Origin: Alexandriicola marinus
Lineage (GTDB): Bacteria; Pseudomonadota; Alphaproteobacteria; Rhodobacterales; Rhodobacteraceae
Length of the DNA: 64,000 nucleotides
Direction: 5' to 3'
Assembly (NCBI RefSeq): GCF_004000435.1
Contig: NZ_RBVZ01000002.1
Coordinates: 1,108,501-1,172,500 of the forward strand
The notes beneath the pieces were generated by a model. The model searched no databases. It saw only the letters and a list, made by a program, of their open reading frames with translations, and was not told the origin of the DNA. A program made the position numbers and the translations under genes. Numbering within the stretch: position 1 is the first letter of the stretch; every line of letters begins with the position of its first letter. This document shows, in pieces, positions 26,668 through 34,431 of the stretch.

Positions 26668-27108
26668 CTAGAGCGCCCCGTCCGCGATACGTAGCTGCCG
26701 CGCGCGGGCAAGGATCGCATCCTCGACGGCGCGCTGTGTCTCAAGCGAAACCGGACCGCCCCGCGTGGCAAGCGCGACATTCAGCGAACGCGCGTCAAGG
26801 GCGGGGTCATCGACCAGAACCGTGGCCCGGTAGGCCGTTCCTCCGCCGGGCGGCACGCCATAGCCAAAGACGATCACACCTGTGAACGGGTCGACGCTCT
26901 CGACGGGCATGAAGCCCAGCGTCTCGAGAGAGGCGGCCCATAGATAGCGGTTGACGGCCACGGTTTCCGAGCCGCTGACGCGGGAGGCCTCGCGCGTGGC
27001 ATCCGTGCCCGCGCCAGATGAGCCGCAGGCGGCCAGTCCAAGACAAAGGAGGGCTGCGGCCGTGGCTCGTGAGAATCTGGAAATGGCGGTTCCGTCAGGC
27101 GCTGTCAC
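26668..27108 (-). CDS. DUF3576 domain-containing lipoprotein
   Basis: 146 residues. The N-terminus contains a hydrophobic segment and lipobox (LGLAACGSS, cysteine near residue 28), predicting a lipoprotein. The conserved DUF3576 region follows: [33 protein letters not shown]. Members are small alphaproteobacterial envelope proteins found directly upstream of leuS, as here. Function unknown; expression together with leuS-lptE is likely, which would fit an envelope-assembly role by association only. Confidence 0.82.
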   Translation of the reverse strand: MTAPDGTAISRFSRATAAALLCLGLAACGSSGAGTDATREASRVSGSETVAVNRYLWAASLETLGFMPVESVDPFTGVIVFGYGVPPGGGTAYRATVLVDDPALDARSLNVALATRGGPVSLETQRAVEDAILARARQLRIADGAL

Positions 27109-27198
27109 GGATCACCCCTCGCTGCATTGTTCTTCCCGCGATGTGTATCGAAGCGGTGGGGGCCGAACAAGCCTCAAGCGGGCCATGGCCCCCCGACA

Positions 27199-27228
27199 AA
27201 AGAAAAGGGCGGCCCCGAAGGACCGCCC
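27199..27228 (-). terminator. Strong intrinsic terminator of the porin gene
   Basis: On the reverse strand GGGCGGTCC-TTCG-GGGCCGCCC forms a 9-pair stem (one G-U wobble) closed by the very stable cUUCGg tetraloop, directly followed by TTTTCTTTT. It lies 25 bases after the porin stop codon. This is the clearest Rho-independent terminator in the window and fits a highly expressed gene. Confidence 0.9.
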
Positions 27229-27252
27229 AAATCTGTAACCGATCGGTTAAGA

Positions 27253-28347
27253 TCAGAACTCGAAGGACAGCTCGGTCGTGATGCCTTCTTTGTACTCGGG
27301 GCCGCCGAGGTCTTCGCCACCCACAGCGTCGTCACCGTCCGTGGCATAGGACACCAGGAAGGATGCACCGCCGCCGAGGTCGTAGGTCGCTGCGCCGTAG
27401 AAGCCGGTCGCGTCGCCGTCCAGATCGTCGATGAATGCACCGGCGAGGATGGTGATGCCGCTGCCGACTGCGTAGGACGCGTCAACTTCGAGCGACTGGG
27501 TTTCGTCAGCAGCCACGTCAAAGCCAGCCGACACAGAGATCGGGCCGGAAGCGTAAGCAGCGTCGACACCGTAAGCGGAGCCTTCGACGTCACCCGTGTT
27601 CTGGGTGAAGTAACCACCGATGGTGATCGGGCCAATCGGGTAGGACGCGGAAGCGCCGATCGACTGGGTGCCACCATCGTCTTCGAACGCGGCCTTGAGG
27701 TCGGCACCGAAGAAGGACGCGGTTGCGCCAACAGCGATGACCTGGGGCGTGAGGCCTTCCATTTCCTGCTGGAACGCAGCCATCACACCAAAGGCGCCGA
27801 AGGTGCCCATGGCAGCAGCCTGGAGAGCGTCGATGTTGTTGCCCGTCAGGTTGGTCGCGTCGTCGTCAACACCGAACGACACTGCAGCGTCGATGCCCAT
27901 GTAGGAAACGTCACCACGCAGGATGGCGTCAAAGCCAACCACGTCGAAGTGAGCTTCGTCGTCGTTGAAGCCAGCGACCTCGGAACCGTCAACACCGGAC
28001 CACATGTCGTCGGCGGCCGGAGCAACGTCACCAAACCGCAGGCTGGCCATGTCCGACTCGAGGGTCAGGAGCCAGTCGGCGGAGGTCACGTCACCACCGA
28101 TTGCACCGTCAACAATGTTGAGGCCGAAGGTGGCGGATGCGGTCAGGCCGTTGTCGAGAGCGGCAGAAGCCGTCACGGACAGGCCGGAGTCGAAGTAAAA
28201 ACCACCCTGATCGGCAGCGCCCAGATCCATCTGGTCGTTGAAGCCGACGGTGGCGTCACCACCAAAGGTGATGCTTGTGTGGCCATCAGCAGCGGCAGCG
28301 CCAGCGAAGGCGAAGACCGAAGCGGAGGCGAGGAGGATGCTTTTCAT
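27253..28347 (-). CDS. Outer-membrane porin (Rhodobacter type)
   Basis: 364 residues with signal peptide MKSILLASASVFAFAGAAAA followed by DGHTSITFGGDATVGFND, a typical first strand of alphaproteobacterial trimeric porins. The sequence alternates short amphipathic strands rich in glycine, aspartate and aromatic residues, and ends with TTELSFEF: the C-terminal phenylalanine is the signal for the BAM complex. It forms a diffusion pore for small solutes. A GAGGGATT ribosome site, a 5' leader hairpin and the exceptionally strong terminator suggest high expression. The coding sequence is unusually rich in preferred GAC/GTC/GCC-type codons, in line with that. Confidence 0.92.
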   Translation of the reverse strand: MKSILLASASVFAFAGAAAADGHTSITFGGDATVGFNDQMDLGAADQGGFYFDSGLSVTASAALDNGLTASATFGLNIVDGAIGGDVTSADWLLTLESDMASLRFGDVAPAADDMWSGVDGSEVAGFNDDEAHFDVVGFDAILRGDVSYMGIDAAVSFGVDDDATNLTGNNIDALQAAAMGTFGAFGVMAAFQQEMEGLTPQVIAVGATASFFGADLKAAFEDDGGTQSIGASASYPIGPITIGGYFTQNTGDVEGSAYGVDAAYASGPISVSAGFDVAADETQSLEVDASYAVGSGITILAGAFIDDLDGDATGFYGAATYDLGGGASFLVSYATDGDDAVGGEDLGGPEYKEGITTELSFEF

Positions 28348-28366
28348 TGATAATCCCTCGTGGTTT

Positions 28367-28382
28367 GCATTCCCAAGAATGC
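28367..28382 (-). promoter_or_regulatory. Inverted repeat in the porin leader
   Basis: GCATTC and GAATGC flank four bases 20 bases upstream of the porin start codon. In the transcript it would form a small hairpin just before the ribosome site; as DNA it could be a repressor site. Function is not known. Confidence 0.4.
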
Positions 28383-28582
28383 CAGTGCAACTAGCATTGA
28401 CAGTGTCTTTGCTCCCTCAGCCCTGCACACTCAAGCAAATTGGCCCCTGAACTCGCCCGATCCACCAAAATGATGCAACATGGCCACACAGCCTCGAATG
28501 GCCCTGATCTTCGCCAAAGGAGCGAGAGGATCTATGGTGGTCTTGGGCCGGATGAAAGAGCCCTGAAAACAAGGATTTGATA

Positions 28583-29239
28583 ATGTCGCTGGACCGGATT
28601 CGCCAAGAAATCGAAACTGCGGCCCATACAGCCGGACGTGACCCATCGGATGTGACCCTGATCGCGGTGTCCAAGGTTCAGCCCCTCGACCGCGTCGAGG
28701 CGATTCTGCGCGCAGGCCATAGGGTTTTCGGTGAAAACCGCGTTCAGGAGGCCGCGTCCAAATGGCCGGAGTTCCGGACGCGGTTCGATGGGATCGAACT
28801 TCACCTGATCGGACCGCTCCAGACCAACAAGACCCGTCAGGCGATGGAACTTGCCCAGGCGATCCACTCCGTCGACAGGCCGAAACTGGCCCGGTCGATC
28901 GCCCGCATCGCGCAGGAAATCGGTGCCTGTCCCGACCTTTTCATACAGGTGAATACCGGCGAAGAACCGCAAAAGGCCGGGATCCTGCCGTCGGACACCG
29001 ATGCCTTCGTGGCCGAATGCCGCGAGATGGACCTGCCTTTGCGCGGCCTGATGTGCATCCCGCCGGTCGACGAACCGGCAGCCCCCCATTTCGCGATGCT
29101 GGCGCGTCTGGCCTCAGACAATGGTCTGACCGGGCTTTCGATGGGGATGAGTGCCGATTTCGCCGAGGCCATCGCGCATGGGGCGACCCATATCCGGGTC
29201 GGATCGGCGATTTTCGGCGAGAGGGTTCCGCAGGGCTGA
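28583..29239 (+). CDS. YggS family pyridoxal-phosphate homeostasis protein
   Basis: 218 residues. The ATG at 28583 has AAGGA seven bases upstream, better than the TTG at 28577. YggS/PROSC proteins bind PLP through a lysine in a single TIM-barrel domain and buffer the vitamin B6 pool. Diagnostic stretches are VTLIAVSKVQP (the PLP lysine, near residue 36), GENRVQEAASKWPEF, HLIGPLQTNKTR and LSMGMSADFAEAIAHGATHIRVGSAIFG at the phosphate site. Divergent from the porin gene. Confidence 0.94.
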   Translation: MSLDRIRQEIETAAHTAGRDPSDVTLIAVSKVQPLDRVEAILRAGHRVFGENRVQEAASKWPEFRTRFDGIELHLIGPLQTNKTRQAMELAQAIHSVDRPKLARSIARIAQEIGACPDLFIQVNTGEEPQKAGILPSDTDAFVAECREMDLPLRGLMCIPPVDEPAAPHFAMLARLASDNGLTGLSMGMSADFAEAIAHGATHIRVGSAIFGERVPQG

Positions 29240-29314
29240 TCTGCGCTGAAGGTCTTGCACAGGCGGCCCGATCCGTGACTTATGCGCGTCAATCTTGCCA
29301 GGGGAGGGGCCGGA

Positions 29315-30493
29315 GTGAAGCTTGGGATTGCCGGCCTCGTGCTGGCCTATACGCTGTCGCAATTCTATCGCGCCTTCCTGGCCGTACTGACCCCGGCCCT
29401 TTCCGCCGACATCGGGGCGACGCCGGCTGATCTGGCCTTTGCGTCGGGCCTTTGGTTCCTGGTCTTTGCCGCGATGCAAATCCCCGTGGGCGCCGCGCTT
29501 GACCATTTCGGGCCGCGTCGGACCGCGGCGATTCTCCTGGCCGTCGGGGGTGCGGGCGGGGCCGCCGTATTCGCCAGCGCGCAGTCGCCAGTGCATATCG
29601 CCTTGGCGATGGCGCTGATCGGTGCCGGCAGCTCACCTGTCCTGATGTCGTCCTACTTCATCTTTGCCCGGGTCTATCCGCCCGCGGTCTTTGCCACTCT
29701 GGCAGGCGCGATGATCGGGGTTGGATCGCTGGGCAATATCGCAGGATCTGCCCCGCTGGCCTGGTCCGTCGCGGAATTCGGCTGGCGCGAGACGATGTGG
29801 GCCCTGTCAGCCGTAACAGCGGCAGCGGCGGCTCTGCTTTTCCTCGTGGTCCGCGATCCGGAGTCGATTGCGCGCACCGAGAAGGGATCGGTTCTCGACC
29901 TTCTGCGGATGCCCGTCCTGTGGCCGATCTTCGCGATGATGTTCGTCAGCTACGCGCCCTCTGCCGGGATCCGCGGCCTGTGGGTCGGCCCCTATGCCGA
30001 AGGCGTCTTTGCCGCCGATACCGTCACGATCGGGCGGGTCAGCCTTGTGATGGGGCTGGCGATGATTGCGGGCAATTTCCTTTATGGCCCGCTCGACCGT
30101 ATCCTCGGGACCCGGAAATGGATCGTCATCGTCGGCAATCTCATCGGTGCGGCCGCGTGCCTTGCATTGTTCGCGTTGCCCGATGCGAGCCTTCTGGTCT
30201 CGACCGTGCTTCTGGCGCTGGTCGGACTAATGGGGGCGTCCTTCCCGGTCATCCTCGCCCACGGACGGGCCTTCTTCCCGCCGCACCTGACGGGGCGGGG
30301 TGTGACGCTGGTCAACCTCTTCGGTATCGGCGGCGTGGGTGTGAGCCAGTTCGTGACCGGGCGCATTCACGGCACGGTCGCCGGCCAATCCGATGTCGCC
30401 TCGGCGCCCTTTGCCGCGATCTTCCTGTTCTTCGGGGTCAGTCTGCTGATCGGCATCGCCATCTATTTCGCCTCGCGTGATCGCACGGATTAA
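29315..30493 (+). CDS. MFS transporter
   Basis: 392 residues with about twelve predicted membrane helices. The GTG at 29315 is chosen because GGGAGGGG sits five bases upstream and it gives a natural start (KLGIAGLVLAYTLSQFYRAFLAVLTP); an ATG at 29282 lacks a ribosome site. The loop after helix 2 has DHFGPRRTA, matching the MFS signature DxxGRR-like motif. Substrate unknown; it could be a sugar, organic acid or drug carrier. It ends 70 bases before asd. Confidence 0.85.
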   Translation: MKLGIAGLVLAYTLSQFYRAFLAVLTPALSADIGATPADLAFASGLWFLVFAAMQIPVGAALDHFGPRRTAAILLAVGGAGGAAVFASAQSPVHIALAMALIGAGSSPVLMSSYFIFARVYPPAVFATLAGAMIGVGSLGNIAGSAPLAWSVAEFGWRETMWALSAVTAAAAALLFLVVRDPESIARTEKGSVLDLLRMPVLWPIFAMMFVSYAPSAGIRGLWVGPYAEGVFAADTVTIGRVSLVMGLAMIAGNFLYGPLDRILGTRKWIVIVGNLIGAAACLALFALPDASLLVSTVLLALVGLMGASFPVILAHGRAFFPPHLTGRGVTLVNLFGIGGVGVSQFVTGRIHGTVAGQSDVASAPFAAIFLFFGVSLLIGIAIYFASRDRTD

Positions 30494-30563
30494 GCCGATC
30501 CCCCTTTCGGTGGCCTTCCCGTTGGCGTATAGCGCCTCCGACTTCAGACAGAGGAGCCATTCA

Positions 30564-31586
30564 ATGGGCTACAAGATCGCCGTCGTCGGCGCGACAGGCA
30601 ATGTCGGGCGAGAGATGCTCAATATCCTGCATGAACGTCATTTCCCGGTGGACGAGGTCGTCGCACTGGCCAGCCGCCGTTCGCTCGGCTCTCAGGTCAG
30701 TTTCGGTGACAAGACCCTTGTCACCAAGGATCTCGACGCTTTCGATTTCACGGGCTGGGACATCGCCCTCTTCGCCGTCGGATCGGATGCCACCAAGATT
30801 TATGCGCCAAAGGCCGCCAAGGCGGGCTGCGTCGTGATCGATAACTCGTCGCTGTATCGCTATGATGCGGATGTGCCGCTGATCGTGCCCGAGGTGAACC
30901 CGCAGGCCATCCACGGCTATGCGAAGAAGAACATCATCGCGAATCCCAATTGTTCGACCGCGCAGATGGTCGTGGCACTCAAGCCGCTGCATGACCGGGC
31001 CACGATCAAGCGGGTCGTGGTGTCGACCTATCAGTCGGTCTCGGGCGCCGGGAAAGAAGGCATCGACGAGCTGTGGGATCAGACGAAATCGATCTACAAC
31101 CCGACCGATGACAAACCGGCCAAGAAATTCACCAAGCAGATCGCCTTCAACGTGATTCCCCATATCGACGTCTTCATGGATGACGGGTCGACCAAGGAAG
31201 AATGGAAGATGGTCGCCGAAACGAAGAAGATCATCGATCCGTCGATCAAGGTCACCGCGACCTGTGTGCGGGTGCCGGTTTTCGTCGGCCATTCGGAATC
31301 GATCAACATCGAGACCGAGGATTTCCTCGACGAGCACGAGGCCCGCGACATCCTGCGCGAGGCGCCCGGCATCATGGTGATCGACAAGCGCGAGGATGGT
31401 GGCTACGTGACCCCCATCGAATGCGTGGGCGATTTCGCCACCTTCATCAGCCGCATCCGGCAGGATTCGACCATCGACAACGGCCTGAACCTCTGGTGCG
31501 TGTCCGACAATCTGCGCAAGGGCGCGGCGCTGAACGCCGTGCAGATCGCCGAACTCCTCGGGCGGGAAGTGCTGAAGAAGGGCTGA
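30564..31586 (+). CDS. asd: Aspartate-semialdehyde dehydrogenase
   Basis: 340 residues from an ATG with GAGGAG upstream; the frame extends to 30477 but only through the previous gene's tail. The NADP motif VVGATGNVGREML is at the start and the active-site cysteine is in NPNCSTAQMV (near residue 131). A conserved RVPVFVGHSESINIE segment carries the substrate histidine. The enzyme reduces aspartyl phosphate for lysine, threonine and methionine synthesis; dapA, the next lysine step, is also in this window at 61709. A clear terminator follows. Confidence 0.95.
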   Translation: MGYKIAVVGATGNVGREMLNILHERHFPVDEVVALASRRSLGSQVSFGDKTLVTKDLDAFDFTGWDIALFAVGSDATKIYAPKAAKAGCVVIDNSSLYRYDADVPLIVPEVNPQAIHGYAKKNIIANPNCSTAQMVVALKPLHDRATIKRVVVSTYQSVSGAGKEGIDELWDQTKSIYNPTDDKPAKKFTKQIAFNVIPHIDVFMDDGSTKEEWKMVAETKKIIDPSIKVTATCVRVPVFVGHSESINIETEDFLDEHEARDILREAPGIMVIDKREDGGYVTPIECVGDFATFISRIRQDSTIDNGLNLWCVSDNLRKGAALNAVQIAELLGREVLKKG

Positions 31587-31610
31587 CCCTTTTTTGAGAG
31601 CAAGTCAGAG

Positions 31611-31645
31611 CGCCGGGCAGGTCACCTGTCCGGCGTTTCTGCTTT
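31611..31645 (+). terminator. Intrinsic terminator after asd
   Basis: CGCCGGGCAGG (31611-31621) and CCTGTCCGGCG (31625-31635) pair over 11 bases with one wobble and a TCA loop, followed by TTTCTGCTTT. The remaining bases to 31784 hold no gene that I can support. Confidence 0.85.
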
Positions 31646-31784
31646 CGGTGGCCGACGATCTCGCGGTGCATCCTCGGCACACCTTCAGTCTCTGTTTCGG
31701 CTTTTCCGAACCGCTGCTCAATTCGATATGCGGTGCTTCATCGCCAACGAAGACCATGACGGGATGGCCGGCTATGCTGGCACG

Positions 31785-32096
31785 TCAGAACCGCTCGGCC
31801 CGGACAACTTCGACATCGCCGATGGTGACCACGCCGATATGCTTTTCGACCACATCGAAGGCCGCCTCCATCAGGGTATCGAGCCGTTCTTCGCGGATGA
31901 TGCAGATGACCTGCACCATACCGCTGGCTCGGCTGATCTGGCCCTCGGATGTCCATGGCCCGGACCGCCCCGAACCGCCGATCACGTCGAGGATCGAATA
32001 GCCCGTCACACCCGCACTTTCGAGCGCGTCCGTCAGCCGTTTCTGCATGATCGCCTCGATGGTGATGACCACCCTCTTTGCCTTGTGAGTCTGCAT
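31785..32096 (-). CDS. sbtB: PII-like bicarbonate-transport regulator SbtB
   Basis: 103 residues with the ferredoxin-like fold pattern of PII signal proteins: a start strand (KRVVITIEAIMQKRLTDALESAGVTGYSILDVIGGSG), a short loop, then GMVQVICIIREERLDTLMEAAFDVVEKHIGVVTIGDVEVVRAERF. It lacks the conserved uridylylated tyrosine region of GlnB/GlnK. The gene begins one base after the stop of an SbtA-type permease gene, the same pairing as cyanobacterial sbtA-sbtB, where SbtB binds adenine nucleotides and controls SbtA. The family call rests on both sequence and context. Confidence 0.8.
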   Translation of the reverse strand: MQTHKAKRVVITIEAIMQKRLTDALESAGVTGYSILDVIGGSGRSGPWTSEGQISRASGMVQVICIIREERLDTLMEAAFDVVEKHIGVVTIGDVEVVRAERF

Positions 32097-32097
32097 G

Positions 32098-33078
32098 TTA
32101 GCCTCCTGTCATGGCTTGGCTCACCGCAACATAGAGCGGGATGCCAAGGGTGAGGTTGAACGGAAAGGTCACGCCGAGCGACAGCGTCAGGTAGACCGAG
32201 GGGTTGGCCTCGGGCAGAGCCACCCGCATCGCGGCGGGAACCGCGATATAGGACGCCGAGGCCGACAGCACCATCATCAGGGCCACGCCGCCCGGCGTGA
32301 GCCCGCACAACAGGCCGGCCAGCAGGCCGAGGCTTGCCCCGGCCAGCGGCATTGCCATGCCAAAGAGGATCGCGCCTTTCCCAAGCCCCGAGGCGCGCGC
32401 CTGCCTCAGGCCGCGCCCCGCGACCAGACCCATGTCGAGAAGAAACAGGCACAACACCCCCTGGAAGGGCGCGACGATGAAACTGTCGATCTGCGCCAGA
32501 CCTTCGGTTCCGGTGATGACCCCGATTGCGAAGGATCCGACCAGAAGAACGATCGATCCGTTAAGCAGGATCTCTCGCATCAGCCCGTCGTTGCCGGCCG
32601 GCCTGCCGCCTCCGCGCGAGACAAGCCACAAGGCAGACAGGATCGCAGGCGCCTCCATGGCGGCGGCGACGGCGACCATATAGCCTTCGGCAAAGATGCC
32701 CTGACCTTCCAGAACGGTGCTTGCCGCGACGAAGGTCACGATCGAGATCGAGCCGTAGTGCCCCGCAACGGCGGCCCGGTCGATCCGTGACAGGCCGGTC
32801 AGGACGGACAGCAAGCCGAATGCCACGAAGGGCAACCCGAAGGACAACACGATCCCCGCGCCGATGGCCGCGATCAGATCGGGGCCCAGCCCGTGTTCCG
32901 ACACGCTGACACCGCCCTTCACCCCGATCGCGAACAGCAGGTAGATCGACATCGCCTTGGCGGCGGCCTCGGGAACCGACAGATCGGACCGGGCCAGAGC
33001 GGCACCCAGACCCAGCGCAAAACTCAGGATGATCGGCGACAACAGGTTGTCGGCCGCCAGCGCCAGTATTTCGTTCAT
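32098..33078 (-). CDS. sbtA: Sodium-dependent bicarbonate transporter family permease (SbtA)
   Basis: 326 residues with about ten hydrophobic helices. The opening NLLSPIILSFALGLGAALARSDLSVPEAAAKAMSIYLLFAIGVKGG is characteristic of the SbtA (DUF897) family, and a symmetrical second half (GVLCLFLLDMGLVAGRGL) repeats the pattern. SbtA imports bicarbonate with sodium. A good GGAGGG precedes the ATG. Upstream is a beta-carbonic anhydrase gene (57 bases) and downstream the sbtB gene (1-base gap), which together make a coherent inorganic-carbon operon. Confidence 0.87.
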   Translation of the reverse strand: MNEILALAADNLLSPIILSFALGLGAALARSDLSVPEAAAKAMSIYLLFAIGVKGGVSVSEHGLGPDLIAAIGAGIVLSFGLPFVAFGLLSVLTGLSRIDRAAVAGHYGSISIVTFVAASTVLEGQGIFAEGYMVAVAAAMEAPAILSALWLVSRGGGRPAGNDGLMREILLNGSIVLLVGSFAIGVITGTEGLAQIDSFIVAPFQGVLCLFLLDMGLVAGRGLRQARASGLGKGAILFGMAMPLAGASLGLLAGLLCGLTPGGVALMMVLSASASYIAVPAAMRVALPEANPSVYLTLSLGVTFPFNLTLGIPLYVAVSQAMTGG

Positions 33079-33135
33079 GAACCCACGACCCTCCGGTTTT
33101 GGCGGGTCATAACGGTTTGGGGCAATGTGGCAAGC

Positions 33136-33786
33136 TCAGATCGCCGCAAAGGCGCCTGTCTTTCCGTCCACGCATTCCAGCCCGCCCGAGGAAATGTCGT
33201 TCCACAGACCATGGAGCGACAGATCGTCGGCCTCGACTGCCTTCTTCACGAACGGAAAGGTCATCAGGTTCTCGAGCGAGACGATCACCGCCTCTTTCTC
33301 GAGCCTGTCGATCCGGTCGGAGTCCGCCTGTCCGGTGGGAAGCCGTTCGAACCCCGGGCGCAGGATATCCATCCAGCGGCCAATGAAACTGGTATTGGCA
33401 TCCAGTTCGGGCGCGTGGCCCGAACACATGTCATAGCAGGCGCGCACGCCGCCGCATCCCGAATGGCCCAAGACCACGAGGTTCGAGACATGAAGACTGC
33501 TGATGGCATATTCGACGGCCGCCGAGGTTCCGTGGTGATCCGTGTCGGGCGCATAGGGCGGGACAAGGTTCGCGATGTTGCGGTGAATGAAGAATTCGCC
33601 CTGCTCGGCCCCGAAGATCGAGGTCACGTGGACCCGGCTGTCGCAGCAGGAAATCACCATCGTTCGGGGGCGCTGTCCGTCTTCGGCAAGCCTGTGATAC
33701 CAGGATCGGTTCTCGGCGAAGGTGGTGGCTTTCCATCCATGATAGCGCCGGACGAGGTATTCCGGCAGCGGACGAGCATGTTCCAT
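33136..33786 (-). CDS. Beta-class carbonic anhydrase
   Basis: 216 residues. The zinc ligands are visible as C47 in CCDSR (47-51) and H108, C111 in GHSGCGG, together with the catalytic D49/R51 pair. The sequence NIANLVPPYAP and GTSAAVEYAISSLHV are standard beta-CA blocks. It interconverts CO2 and bicarbonate in the cytoplasm. GGAGG lies six bases before the ATG. As the first gene of the CA-sbtA-sbtB series it would provide or recapture bicarbonate for carboxylases; no Rubisco gene is in this window. Confidence 0.95.
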   Translation of the reverse strand: MEHARPLPEYLVRRYHGWKATTFAENRSWYHRLAEDGQRPRTMVISCCDSRVHVTSIFGAEQGEFFIHRNIANLVPPYAPDTDHHGTSAAVEYAISSLHVSNLVVLGHSGCGGVRACYDMCSGHAPELDANTSFIGRWMDILRPGFERLPTGQADSDRIDRLEKEAVIVSLENLMTFPFVKKAVEADDLSLHGLWNDISSGGLECVDGKTGAFAAI

Positions 33787-33944
33787 GAGGCTGCCTCCGG
33801 TCTTTGCGCCTGTTGCACTCCGCGTCGAGGTTTAGGTTGTATTGTCAGGAAATTCGAGAGGAAATCCTAGCGCGGCCGAAGCTGCGGAAACACTTCCGAA
33901 ACGCCTGGGTTCTAGACCGTGGTCCACAGCAAAGGTGGAAGCGG

Positions 33945-34361
33945 ATGGATCGAACTCCGAAACGCAAGGCGATCATTGGTGCAGGTCGGGCTGTCATCAG
34001 GCTTGAGCCGTCCTACGCCAACGATACCGATTTTGCCGCCATGGCAAGTTTCTATGCTACGGCCGATGGCGGCCGGGCAGGTGCGATGAGCGCGGCACAG
34101 GATGATCTTGACCACAGGCTCGGCCTGATCGTGCGGGCGCATGCCGATTGCGATATCGACGGGATCATCCTGTCGGCACGTCGGATTCGTCATCTGGCCC
34201 TCCAGCTGGGGTTTCTTGAACTTCGGCGCGCCACGGACAACGCGATTGCCTGTTGCCGCGATGGCGACGCCACGGCGCTGGCCGCCGTGATCGGCCGGAT
34301 CGACCGTTTGGGCACCATGGCCTTGGCCCAGGTCGACCTGATCACGAGAAGCGTTACCTGA
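33945..34361 (+). CDS. Hypothetical helical protein, possibly a degenerate HPt-like domain
   Basis: 138 residues from the ATG at 33945, which has AGGTGGAAG upstream; the frame is open from 33804 but with no ribosome site. Nothing definite is recognised. The second half is predicted to be all-helical: ILSARRIRHLALQLGFLELRRATDNA aligns by eye with the phosphorylated helix region of HPt domains (AHxLKGxxxxLG), but an arginine occupies the phosphorylatable histidine position. It sits between the divergent carbonic anhydrase operon and a leucyl aminopeptidase gene. The coding call is supported by codon bias and frame length only. Confidence 0.55.
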   Translation: MDRTPKRKAIIGAGRAVIRLEPSYANDTDFAAMASFYATADGGRAGAMSAAQDDLDHRLGLIVRAHADCDIDGIILSARRIRHLALQLGFLELRRATDNAIACCRDGDATALAAVIGRIDRLGTMALAQVDLITRSVT

Positions 34362-34431
34362 CCGGGGCTTGCAGCGGCGGCCCGTCTGGTTAGGCTGTGC
34401 CGTAACGCTTTCTCAGCCAGGCGAGTTCCCC

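Noticed and set aside
31594-32153. Forward open frames between asd and the sbt operon
   Set aside because: They begin at the asd terminator and run antisense to sbtB; no ribosome site or motif.
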